A stretch of 64,000 nucleotides of DNA from Onthophagus taurus (lineage: Eukaryota; Arthropoda; Insecta; Coleoptera; Scarabaeidae): positions 4,161,501-4,225,500 of the forward strand of contig NC_091970.1 of NCBI RefSeq assembly GCF_036711975.1, in the 5' to 3' direction. The position numbers and the translations under genes were made by a program. Positions 37,923-50,500 of the stretch are shown here, in pieces. The notes beneath the pieces are model-generated. The model ran no database searches and was not told the DNA's origin. It was given only the letters and a program-made list of their open reading frames with translations. Each line of letters begins with the position of its first letter. The first letter of the stretch is position 1.

Positions 37923-40900
37923 GGTGAGTAGTTAAAATTGCACGATAAAGATATTTAAATGGTTCTTTTTGGCCCCCTTTTTGTGTATTTACGAGTATTG
38001 TATAATAGGCCCCCCTAATAAAAATGGCGGACCAACTCCAAATGATGGTTATTTTTAGTAAAGATCTTTTTTCTCGGGGAATCTACTCGAGAAGTACTTT
38101 ATAAGTACATAAAAACTCCTTAATTATTATTTATATTCCATATTATTTAATTTTTTCTTTTTTGGGTTATTTCCATAAATTAATTCCGCTTATTTCGATT
38201 GCCACCGAGATAATAAAAACATAAATTATTAGATATTTAGATCGTAGAGTGTGTAATTACAAAAAAGTGTTGTATTGTTTTGAATAATTTCCAAGAAATT
38301 TTTCCAAGTTTAAAAAGTGAAAGTAAGTTTTGTTTACTTTGAAATAATACTACGTTTTATTTTTACGCAAAAATATTTTAAATATTTTTTTTATTCTTCA
38401 TCTCCATGAAATAGATCCAAATGAAAACGCAGGTTTCTAGATTATTTTTTTTTGTCGTTTACGTTTAAATTCACGCTGTTGCCAGGTCTGTAGAAACCAG
38501 TTTTGATTGCAACCGATCTCCTCTGGCCGCCCCCCACCACTTTACAACCATTTTCTTCGTCTCTTTTTTTCTAACTTGCCACCTCTCTTTATTCTCGCCA
38601 AAACAAAACGTTTTTCATTTGTTTTGATTGCACCGCTTGTTTTGATTATTACGTAATTTTCGTAAATCTGTTTTGTTTATTTTTTGGTTATAACTAACAC
38701 AATTTTTAACAATTAAAATTATTAAATTTAGAATAAACGTTGACCCATTTTGAGGTTAGTTTTTAGTACGGCCCCGAATTGGTATCTTTAACCTCACCGC
38801 GTGACGTAATTACCGTTATAAAAGGAGTGGAAAAAAGACGAAAAAGGCTCCAAACAAGATTGTTAATAAATTTTTGATGATTGAGTGTTTTTTTTTTTTA
38901 ACATTTTTATTTTATAGAGTTATCAAAAATAGAGAAATGTTTGTGGATTTTGAGAGAAAAGCAAACTTTACAGCAAATATATGAAGTTAAGTTTGATAAG
39001 ATTAACGATTAAACTCACAAGTGTCTATTTTAGATTGAATTTGAGGAATATTAAATTTATTTACTCGCATCGAAAATAAAAAAGGATTTTTTCGACTTTG
39101 AAAATCCAACGTCTCGTCAAAGCCGCACGTCTTTAAAGACGGCTAAACCCGAGTGATTCTAGTTCTAGGTATACTGTTACACTAGTTTTACACTTGCACT
39201 ATCACTAGAACTAACATGAGACCTAGATGTAGAAACATTTTGGTATAAACGTATGGCGAAACGTCTCTTAGGATTGCTAAACCCGAGTGATTCTAGTTCT
39301 AGGTCTAGTGTTAGTTCTAGTTTTACACTAGCACTATTACTATGTAGAACTAACATAAGACTGGAACTAGAATCATTCGGCTTTAGGAATAGTTCTAGGT
39401 CTAATGTTAGTTCTAGTGATAGTGCTAGTATAAAATTGTGCTAGGGTTAACCGAGGTGCTTCAATATGTCATGGTCTGTTCTGGGTAGATTAATTTCCTC
39501 GGTTAAATAATAATAAAGTTAACTGCAAAATGACAACGTCACATAATAATAATAAATTAAATGATTTTTTAATCGTAAAAACAATAATTTGAGTAAAAAA
39601 GTGTTTAAATCTCAATTTGAAATGATATTGAGATAAATTCTTGACTTTCTAGATTTTATTCCATAGGGTTTCTATGGAAACAGCCAAGGTTGTAATAGTA
39701 ACGCGAAAAAGTGCAACTAGAGGGCGTACTACGTTGCGAGAGAAGGTGGCGAGAATCACAACACAACAGACGCGTCGCGGGTTTTAGTTGTTGCAAAACA
39801 CCACGCGAATTCAATAGCAACAGTAAAAGCTATTATAACGCGCGTTCCAGACCCCGATTGTTGTTTTCTTTCTCCGTGTTGCCATTCAAATAAGTAAACA
39901 AACAGCTGTGAATATCTTGCGTGGTTCTGTATCAATGAAAAAATGTTATTCAAACTGAAAAACTTTTAAGGAGGAAAAATCGAAAAAGTGAGGTTAGAAT
40001 TAATTTATTTTTTTAACAATATTTTTGTGTTATGATTTGACCTATATTGTAAGGGTAGCTAAAAGGGGGGTTAAATTTAGAGGTTGAAGGTCGGGAATAT
40101 AGCGACTATCGGGTCAGGCTTGGGTTGGTGTGACCTTCTAGGGGGAAATTGGGTCATGGCACATTTATCGGTGCGAAGTGTTCCGTCCTGGTGAATTCGT
40201 TTCATCTCTCTCTCTCGATTCCGTTATTACCAACCCCCAAAAAATTTTTTTTTACGTTGTGAATATAGCAACAAAAAAATGTCACTTTTTAGAATCAATA
40301 CTTGTTGATCATGGTGTTATTTTTAGTTCCAATTTGTTAATTAATTAAGAGATATCAAAATAGACTCTTCCATTCATTTTGTTTATACACATTTTGTTTA
40401 TAAAGAAAGAAAGAAAGAAATTGTGCATTACTGCAATTAGTTCCCCTCTATTCTCTGTAGAATGAAATACGGGGGGCTAAGCTAAATAACGCGCCGTTGC
40501 TGGCTGTCGATTTATCAAAATTGTCTTCCGCCGGGGAATCGAAAGTCACACAGGACGTCCCGTTTCAGCAACGTGTACTGTAATGGCTCCTGTTCTCTCT
40601 CCCCTTCGACGCCGATCAATACGCAAATCTGTGGACGGGACGTTTCTTTAAAAGCGAACAAAAATTCCCTCGTTATTATGAATGAATATTTTTGAGAAAC
40701 TGCCACGCAATCTTAACTTAAATTTATAACTTTATCGCTCGCTTTTTATTACCGTATGAGTGGATGAGATTATTTTCGGTGATGATACCTGTTCAAAAAT
40801 GTGTCTAGTTTATCTCGCGGTTGAATAAGGTTACGTACAGGATTAATCAAAAATTAAATCAAAATTCTTATTTATTTTTAGTATTATTTTTTTTAACAAA

Positions 40901-40979
40901 TTTTTTTAATAAAAAATCTTTATAATAATAAATAAATAAATAATTTTTTATTTATTCGCAAAATAATCGTTTTATAAAA
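37923..40979. other. Long 5' intron or intergenic region upstream of gawky
   Basis: No coding frame recognised. 39120-39440 holds a small repeat cluster. 39690-39970 and 40440-40710 are GC- and CpG-richer islands in AT-rich DNA and may be alternative promoters or leader exons; the first is followed by a GTGAGG donor-like site near 39988. GAAA microsatellite near 40403; CT-rich tract near 40206. Confidence 0.4.
39120..39440. repeat. CTAGTTCTAGT-rich repeat cluster
   Basis: GCTAAACCCGAGTGATTCTA then GTTCTAGGT occurs at about 39142-39170 and again at about 39276-39304; an inverted form (GGAACTAGAATCATTCGGCT then TTAGG) lies at about 39363-39387. A related stretch (CTAGAACTAGCAGTACACCT) recurs at about 63150-63210. 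Likely a small dispersed repeat with internal duplication. Confidence 0.6.
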
Positions 40980-41564
40980 TAAACCGTTTGTTCTACTTTT
41001 GTCCGACGCTGTACGCGCGACACTCTAATATTGAGTTTCACGTCTCGGCCGTCAGATGACGTCGCGATCGTGTCGTCGTCCGTATAAAAATGGTGGTGCG
41101 TCCCAAGCGTACGTTGTCGGTTCAACGAAGAAGAATAATTTCAAGTTGGAACGAAGTACAAAGCAGGTTATAAAGACTGAAATCGTATCCGCATGTGATA
41201 GCCGAACTATTAAGCGTGATATCTCATCGACTAGTGATATATTCGAAGTGTTCCCGTTTAAATTAACCCGTCTCGTTAGTGTGTGTGTGAGTGTGTTGGT
41301 TTGTTTGGCAGTGTATGTGTGTGTTCGTGTGCGCGGACTCCGTCGTCGTTCTCCGCGTCCTACTCCTCCTACTCCTCATCCCGTACCGTGTGCACTACGG
41401 ACATATTATTTTAAGAAAGATCCGCTTACTACTGAGACTGATCCCCGAATCATCGCGCGAATTTATTGTGAATTGTGGTTAATTTTACGTACAATATCTA
41501 ATAAAAATAAAAATCGTAGTGCCCCCATCATTGGAGAATTCCCTTAGAAGTTATTTGTAGAAAA
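40980..41564 (+). promoter_or_regulatory. gw: Candidate alternative promoter and long leader exon of gawky
   Basis: CpG-rich segment with a CRE-like TGACGTCG near 41057, a GT-rich tract near 41280-41335, and a good donor (AAAAGTAAGT, exon end 41564). The following acceptor (TTTTTACTAG) at 41698-41699 opens the first gawky coding exon. An open frame of 163 codons (41056-41547) lies inside; its Arg/Val-rich, repetitive make-up and lack of family resemblance suggest a leader, not a protein. The exon 5' end is not determined. Confidence 0.5.
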
Positions 41565-41739
41565 GTAAGTTTTATGCGTCGTATTAGCCGTATACAGGGG
41601 TACTTAGTATTGGATTGTTGACACTCGCGAATATAGGTGGTCTAAAAGTTCGTGTACAAAATTTTTTTAAAGTAACTAATTTTTTTTGTTTTTTACTAGA
41701 TCTCTGGCTGGCCAGAACTGACATGGAGCACTAGCTACG

Positions 41740-44700
41740 ATGCGCGTCCCCACTCCCTCCGAGCCGAAAAACTATACATTTCCTACCTTTCAAGTGCCTC
41801 AACTGTCAGCCATGAGGGGCCGCGCACCCCTAGTACAACAGAAACATCAGCAGCAGCAAGAGTATGAAGAAGGGGCGCCGCCGCCGATAGAAAAGTTGAC
41901 GTTGATGAAGATGGCGGCGCCGCCATCCACACCGCACTGGCAGCGGCAAGCAGCGTCCGGGGCCCAGCGGGGGGGCAGAGCCGACCCCCCGCCGCCGGCT
42001 CCGTCCCACGTCATACACTCTGTGATAGCCGGCTCAGGTCGTAGCGGAGAGAACGGTTTAAACCCACCGCTGAGGGGCAAAACCGATCTGCGCTGCGACC
42101 CGACTAATAACGTTAGGACGATGCAATCTGTGACCGAAAACTGTCTTCTGAACTCTGTTACCGTACCAAATAAATGTAATAAGAATAATATTATTATTAA
42201 TAATAGTAAGGATAATAACGATGATATAATAGTAATAGTTAATGAATGGGGTTACGACGACGAGCGAAAGAAACAACAGCAACAACGTAATAATGATAAG
42301 TCAAATTTAGCCATTAAGTGTATCGGTGCTTTAAACCATCATTTCTCTTCTCAAGACATTCCCTACGAAAAGTCTGATGACCTCCTCGAAAAATACTATG
42401 ATAACGATGACGACGATTTTGAACCTACTATTACTGCTACTTCTACGGACCTACCGACAATTAATAATGCCTACTTCGGCAATTCATTCTACCGCCAACG
42501 TGATATCACAACCACCACCAACACTTTCAGTACCTCGAAATTAATCTATGAAGACAATTATGATTATTCTAGGGCGTACGCGCCTCCATTGAGGTTACGA
42601 GGTGGAGGAGAAAGCTCTATCAGCGCAGGCACTACCGGGTGGGGTACACCCCCATCACAACAGGCCAGTAATAATAACGGTAAGAAAATATCACAATAAC
42701 TAATTCGATTGAAAACAAAATGATTAAAACAACGGATCCAATTCCTGAAATAATTTGATTACGATAAGTTTATTATGATTTTAAAATATGTTTAATTAAT
42801 TAATTAATAATTACATTTTTTAAAATTTTGTTTAAAGGAAACACCAGCGGGTGGGGCACAGCAAATTCGACCAATCAAAACAACGCGGGTACACAACAGT
42901 GGAACACAAATTCTAACAGACCGCCTACCTCTGGCCCTGGCAACTCTCAGGATTGTAAGTTCTCTTTTTAAATTTTGTTTTAATTTTAATTATAAACAAT
43001 TTTAGCCAATAAACAAAACTCGAACCTGCCACAAAACGGCCAACAACCGCCCACGACGCAATCGAACAACGGTTGGGGTCAGCCGAGTAAGCCCCAACCT
43101 GGTGGCTCAGTACCGAACGCCGTAGCCACCGTTAACAACCCATCGGCAAACGCAAACTCGAACAACGCGCAAGGACAACAATCGAACTCGACCAAACAGC
43201 AATTGGAACAATTAACGAATATGCGAGAGGCTATCTTCAGTCACGATGGATGGGGAGGCGTAAGTTATTTATTAAAAAAATCTTAATTAAAAGAAATTAA
43301 TAATTTTTTATTAATAACAGCAACACGTAAACCAAGATACCAACTGGGACATTCCTGGTTCTCCTGAACCCCAATTAAAAATGGACGGATCTGGAACGCA
43401 AGCTTGGAAACCGACTGTTAATAACGGAACTGAATTGTGGGAGGCTAATTTACGCAACGGCGGTCAACCACCACCACAACCCCAACAAAAAGCTCCGTGG
43501 GGGCATACACCTTCCACTAATATTGGGGGTACTTGGGGCGAAGATGATGATGTTACTGATAGTTCTAATGTATGGACTGGAGTTCCACCCGCACAGCAAC
43601 CTTGGGGTGGAGCCAATAATGCTAACACTGGGAATACAAGCAATACTACAGCTATGTGGGGTGGTAAGACTAAATTATTTTACAAAAAATAACATACATA
43701 ATCATAAATTTGACGTATTAGGTCCTAAAAAAGAAAACGATTGGGGCACGGGTGGTGCAACTAACGCTGCCGCTTGGGGCGATCCTAGAACCGCAGATCC
43801 ACGTGCTGCTGCAATGGATCCTCGTGATATGCGTCCGGATCACCGTGATATTCGCACTGGAACTTCTGATCCAATGCGTATGCTTGATCCAAGAGATCAA
43901 ATGAGGCTTGTTGGGGGAGATATGCGAGGAGATCCTAGAGGTAAATTATTAATTTTTTAAATTGATATTTTTAAATACATTATTAAATATTTAAGGTATA
44001 ACTGGAAGATTAAATGGAGCAGGAGCAGACGCATTTTGGACTCAAACCGCTCAACAAACAACCACACATCACATGCATCAACCCAAGATGCCGATGGGTC
44101 CTGGAAATAACACCGGATGGGAGGAGCCTTCACCACCATCGCAAAGACGAAATATTCCTCCTAATTATGATGATGGAACATCTTTATGGGGTAATCCTCA
44201 ACAAGGTATGATTAATAAATAAAAGAATCCTTTCAATCCAAGGTGATATCGCTTTATTATTGGCGTGTTACAATTTCAGAAAGGAAAATTATATTAGGAT
44301 AACAAATCTAGATTGCATTTATTATTTCTATAAATGTAAATCAACACAGTTATCTACATTTCTTTTTTTTTTTTACTTAATTTAGGGATTAATTTGAATT
44401 ATTTTTTTGTTTTAAGGTGGGGCAATGGGTAGAAACAACGCAGCCGGACCACCGGGTATGCCTCAATCGCGCATTAAACCAGATGGAGCCGTTTGGGGTC
44501 ATGGTCGTAATGGTTCTTGGGATGATTCTGGTCCGGGATGGGATGAAACGGGTCCATGGCCAAAACAAAAACTTCCTGGCGCCCCAATTTGGGATAACGA
44601 CGGCGATTGGGTTGGTCACAAACCGGGACCTAAACAACCACCAATTAGTAAAGAATTGCTGTGGAATTCTCGCCAATTCCGCACCTTGGTCGATATGGGA

Positions 44701-47576
44701 TATAAAAAGGAAGACGTCGAAAACGCGCTTCGTATGCGCGATATGAACATGGATGATGCCCTTGATATGCTCGGCACTTTGAGGAATCAAAATTTAGACG
44801 GCTGGAGAGGCAGGCATGATGATCATTACGATCACCCACAATTCGCGGGGCAACGATTCCCGACGGGGCCGGCTGCACAAATGAATTTCCCCCCGGGTGC
44901 AAATCCTCCGAGCTTGTTGAACAATTTAAATAGCGCCGCCGCTGGCGCGAATAGTTCGCTTATAAACAACATGTCGCCGGCTATAGTACAAAAAATGCTG
45001 TCGCAGAGCGGTGGAAATCAAAGCTATGGAGCTTCTAACCTGCCCGGCGCCAGGTCAGCTTTGCAACCCCCCTCGCAACCATCTACCGCTCAATTGAGGA
45101 TGCTGGTACAGCAGATTCAGATGGCTGTTCAAGCTGGATACTTGAATCATCAGGCAATAATAAATAAATTATATTAAAATTATTTTTTATTAATTATTTT
45201 TTTGTTTCGTTAGATATTGAATCAGCCATTAGCACCGCAAACGTTGGTGTTACTGAATCAGCTGCTTCAGCAGATCAAAACGTTACAGCAATTGGGTAAT
45301 CAACAGAATATGGCTCAGCAGCAGTGTATTGGAGGCAAGGCCAATAATACCTATCTGCAGTGTTCAGTTTTAATTACAAAGACTAAACAGCAAATACAAA
45401 ATTTGCAGGTAAATTTTAATTTTGTTTATTTTAATATGTTACCTTCTTGACCCATTTGATATGGACTAAATGAAAAAGTTATCCGTGTCTATAGTAACAA
45501 GAAGGAAATAAAACTGAAATTAATTGTGAGTGATTTGTATTATTTTGTTACAAGTTTATAATTAATTTCAGACATTAATTAATGATTTGTATGTATTTAG
45601 AATTTTTTTAAATCTTTATTTTTATTGATTATTTATTTTTTTGTTTTTAAGAATCAAATAGCAGCTCAACAGGCAATTTACGTTAAACAGCAGCACAACA
45701 TGGGTTCAGGCGGTGCGCCGACTGACTTATTTAAGTCCACCGCAATGCACGATTCCATCAATTCGTTACAAAGCAATTTTGCCGATATTGGTCTCAAGGA
45801 TACTCAGATGGTAGTAAATGAAATTAAATTAAATAAAAAAGTTAATGTTTGTTATTGTAGAGCCAGCAGCAATCTCGTTTGAACCAGTGGAAGCTGCCCA
45901 CGCTCGATAAAGAGGAGGGCGGGGAATTTAGTAGAGCCCCTGGATCCGTTTCTAAGTCACTCGCCCCCTCTCACAGTTCTCCGAATCTCAATAATCCTCT
46001 TGGTCTAACTCAACCGGATGGGTAGATTAATAAAAATAATTTTTTTTATTTAAATTTATTTCAATTAAATTATTAGGCCTTGGTCTAGTGGACGTTCTGG
46101 TGATACAGGTTGGCCAGATTCCGGAGCAGGAGATGCTGGAGCTCCTGATCTTAAAGATTCTTCCCAATGGGTTAACGATTTAGTACCTGAATTTGAACCT
46201 GGAAAACCCTGGAAGGTAAATTAAATTTTTGTATCAAATTAAATTGTTGAATTTTTTAAAAATTTTTATTTTGATTAGGGAACACAAATGAAATCAATTG
46301 AAGATGATCCAAGCATCACCCCAGGTTCAGTCGTGCGATCTCCACTCTCCGTTGCCACGATTAAAAACGACAACGAACTATTCAATATAAACGCTAATAA
46401 GAGTCCGCCATTAGGCGATAATTTAACTCCTCTCAGTTTAAGCTCGTCCACTTGGAGTTTTAACCCGCCCGCATCAACTGCTACGATGATTTCAAGGTAT
46501 AACAAAAAACATATTCATTAAAAATGAATTAAATTCAATGATTATAAAACACGGATCCAATTCCTGAAAGATTTCTTGATTACATTTAATATAAAAATGA
46601 TTTTTTTTAAATAAAAGTTTTTTTTTATTAATTTTTGATGGGGGATTAATTTATAATTTTCTTTTTTAGTCCGCAAAATAAACTGCCCACTTCGAAAGTA
46701 GTCCTCGGAGACTTAAACACGCCTACTGCCGTCACAACTGAATTGTGGGGCGCCCCGAAACCGCGCGGACCTCCACCTGGCCTATCCGCCAAAGGAATCA
46801 ACGGTTGGTCGAGTAATTTGGGTGGAAATGCTTCGGGTCCGTGGGGTGGAACCCAAAGGAATTGGTGCCAAGGAGGCGGTTCTCCATGGGTTTTACTTAA
46901 AAATTTAACTGCCCAGGTTTGTATCTATTGAATTATTCTCATACTAATTCTTAGATAGTTCATCGGTTTTATATGATGAATTAATTTAATGAATTTTTTA
47001 ATGATCATTACTAAGAGGACGTAATTCTGATTAATAAATATTTAATTAATTAATTATATTAAAAAAAAAGGAAATTAAGATTTTTTTCTTTGTTTTAGAT
47101 TGACGGTTCTACTTTACGCACACTTTGTATGCAACATGGTCCGTTACAGAGTTTCCATTTACATCAAGGATTTGCTTTAATTAAATACACAACTCGCGAA
47201 GAAGCTGCTAAGGTATTTTTAATTAACTTAGAATTGTTTTTTTATTTATTAAAACATTTTTTAGGCTCAAACTGCATTAAATAATTGCGTTTTGGGTAAT
47301 ACAACAATTTTGGCTGAGAATCCATCTGAATGGGAAGCAAGTCTTCATTTACAACAAGTGTCGAGTCAACAAGGTGGTTCAACGGGATCGTGGCGTAACT
47401 CTGGTAAACAACAAGTTGTCGGTACGGCTGATACATGGAGTACTGGTTGGCCAAATGCTTCGTCGACGAGTTTATGGGGATCAAGCGCCCTTGATTCAGC
47501 CGATCAATCTAGGGCCACCCCATCGAGCCTCAATTCTTATCTACCCGGTGATCTTTTGGGTGGTGAATCTATGTAA
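41740..47576 (+). CDS. gw: Gawky / GW182 (TNRC6) microRNA silencing protein
   Basis: Fifteen coding exons: 41740-42679, 42838-42954, 43006-43259, 43321-43663, 43722-43940, 43996-44205, 44417-45153, 45214-45408, 45652-45810, 45861-46021, 46077-46215, 46279-46496, 46670-46916, 47099-47212 and 47265-47576; 1454 residues. GW182 links Argonaute to poly(A)-binding protein and deadenylases in P-bodies. Residues 1-313 are low-complexity. GW/WG repeats follow ([31 protein letters not shown]) with the conserved [24 protein letters not shown] domain lies near 770-815 ([20 protein letters not shown]). Then come a Q-rich region, [22 protein letters not shown], an RRM near 1300-1370 ([20 protein letters not shown]) and the C-terminal GGESM shared with vertebrate TNRC6. 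Start at 41740 follows a three-codon upstream frame. Confidence 0.95.
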
Positions 47577-50500
47577 GAAAAAATAATTAAAAACGGAAGT
47601 AAAAAAAAGGAGTGGAGAAAGAAAAAAATCAAGTAAGTCGATAATTATATTTTTTGACTCTTCAATTGGTGATTTTTAAAAAAGGACCGCTAAAGATCTA
47701 GGATATTTTGTTATCAATGTATTATTAGAATTATTGTTTTTTTTTAAGAAGATTTAAACATTTATTGTTAACTATTTACATTTCTGAGTATTTTTTTTAA
47801 TTTACAAAGTGATTTTTATTTTATTTTTTCTGCATCAGTCATTAAAAAACGTTAAAAAAATGAAATCAATCTGATTGTTGTTTATTGTAAAATTTAGGGC
47901 TTTAATTTTTTTAGTTTCGACATTTATCTTTTTTCACTTTGAAATTGACTTTCAAAGAACTTCCGTTTAAAGTGAGATAAAAAAACTCTATAAAAGTATT
48001 AGCCAAAATAAACCTGATTCTGAGATGACTGAGCTGTGTTAAAATTAAATGATTAATTAAATGATTTGAAAGAGAATTATTTAAAACGACGAATAATAAC
48101 GAGTTGTTGTATGAATAGTTTTTTTCCTTATTTAATCGTAAAGTGTTTCGACGAAACGCTTTGAGGGAACGATTTGAATACGCTCAACATTACGCACTAA
48201 ACGATGAAAATGAGATGATAATGCAAAATGAATTTTTTTGAAAGACTGCCTCTTTATGTTTATGGCTCAGAAAAGGGGTGAGATCTTTTTAAAGACTTAT
48301 CAACACTTAAAAAAAATGTGTGAAACCAAAACTAGTCCCTTAACAAGGTTTACTCTTACGACCAAAACTCAGTTTTATATCGATAATCGTAATGATTTCT
48401 ATTATTATTATTGTAATTAATAGCTTTTTTCTGTCCGAATCATCGCACCAAAATGATTAATTAAAAGAACCTTTACAAAATCTAATTCTCTTCCCCGATT
48501 TTAATTCAAATACGAAGTACCTTTATTTTGTTTGTTTGTTTATTATTATTATTATTAAAAAATAGGGTTGATTATGATTTTTCTACTTCCAGTGCGATAT
48601 GTATATTATTTGTAATGTTATTTAATTATTAATAGTTATGATTAGGTTCAATACATATTTTTTATATCACTTTATCTAATTTTTTTTTAATTAATCGCTC
48701 TCTATGTGTAAATATATTATTATTATGATTATTATTACAGGATAAAAAAAATTTTGAGGTTAATTTAGAGCTTTTAAGAATTTTATTAATGCTTTTTTAA
48801 ATCATTTTCAGTGAGATGAGGAGAATTAAAGCTGAGGAGGGTTCTTACAACCTCCGATTACGAGATAAATTCATCTAATAAGAAATCTAGTCAAATTTTA
48901 CATAAATCAGATTACGATCAGATGAAGTGATATAAAAAATTGTAAGGATTAAGCCCCCCTCTTTAAATGTTAGAGTTTAACTTTAAATTAAGTTTTTTTT
49001 TGTTGATGGCCCCTCCAATTATTGAAAAAGAAGTATATATATATGCCCGTTGAAGGAAACCGGACGTTTATATGTATATGTGTATAAAAACCTGTGATCT
49101 CTTTTACTTCACTTCCTAAAAAATATCAAAATAAGCGAAATACAAATTGAGTAAAAAGTAAAAAAAAGAAATTATTAGGGATAATAATTTTATTGTTATA
49201 TTATTATTTTGGGGGTAACCTCAAAAAGCTCTGCATAACACCACAATCAATTCTTAGACTGCACTACTAAGTATTAAGATTTAAATAAATGTAGTAGTAA
49301 TAATGGTTAATTATTAAAAAAGGAAAAATATGATTGAAGAAATAATGAAATCGGAGAAAAACTTAAAAATCAGAGAGGATATGTAGTATATAAAGTTTTA
49401 TTCAAAGAAACTAATAATAACTGTGTCGTGAAAAACAGAAAACTCTGACAAAAAAAAATTAAATGTACTTTGTGTCTAGCCATAGAAGAAAAGAAAATTA
49501 AACGTTTATATTTAGTCCATTTTATAATAATAATAACGGTAAATGTAGAGTTATATACTACCTGTGATTTTAATTAAAATTTAACGCCGATTTTAAATCC
49601 TGCTTGAACGCAATAAATAAAATAAATCGTTCAGAAAACTCAAATTAAAAAGCAATAAAAACTTCCTTCTCCTTACGAGATGTCGCCTCAAACAAAAAAC
49701 GTATTAATCAATCAAATAGAGATGGCGTTCAAAGCGGGATTTAATTTCATTAATTCGGGGTTAAATCATTCAATAAATCACATTAAAAAAAATTCGTTCA
49801 AGAAATCGATTTTCTATTAATATTAATCGGCAATGACAGCCAATGTGAGTCTAAATAATTAATTAAAGGGTTAAATCGCTGATTGGGGAAAAAATTAAGA
49901 ACGCAAAATCTCTTAATGTAATGGATTAAATATTATTAAAAATATTAATAAATAAATAAATGAAATGAGCGTTACCTAATCCAACTCTAGTGATCAAAAG
50001 ACTGATTATTATGCGAAAGAGATCTTAATTAATTAATCGTGAAGCGTGCATTTAACTTACATAGCGTTTTATTAAAAAAATACAAAAATTTTATTAAATA
50101 ATAATGAAATAAAAAGATTTTGCGTTCTTTTTTTTGGGGTTAAGTCAGCGAAAAAAACCTTCCTGATTTTTAAGAAAAATCCTTTTGTTTGTTCTATTTC
50201 TTTCGTTAGTCTGTGTATAAAAAATTATTATTACTATTATGATGATGATGATAAAAAGATTACGGTATATTATTATTATTATTATTAAACGATAGATTAT
50301 ATCTTCTTAGAAAGTAAAAAGAGAGTACGATGTTAATTAATTAATTAATTTTGTTAATTGATTAATTAATGATTATTTAATTGATTTAGGGGGTGAGGAT
50401 AATTAATATGGAAAAAAGCGTTTCGAAAATGAGAAAAGAAACGATCTGTGCCACATAGGTTAAAAAAAAATTAATGAGAATGAAAAAAAAATCCAATTCG

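Noticed and set aside
41056-41547. Open frame of 163 codons upstream of gawky
   Set aside because: Arg/Val/Pro-rich and partly a GT microsatellite; ends just before a strong donor, so it reads as a leader exon rather than a protein.
44389-44902. Overlapping minus-strand frames opposite the gawky UBA exon
   Set aside because: Antisense shadows of a clearly conserved plus-strand exon.
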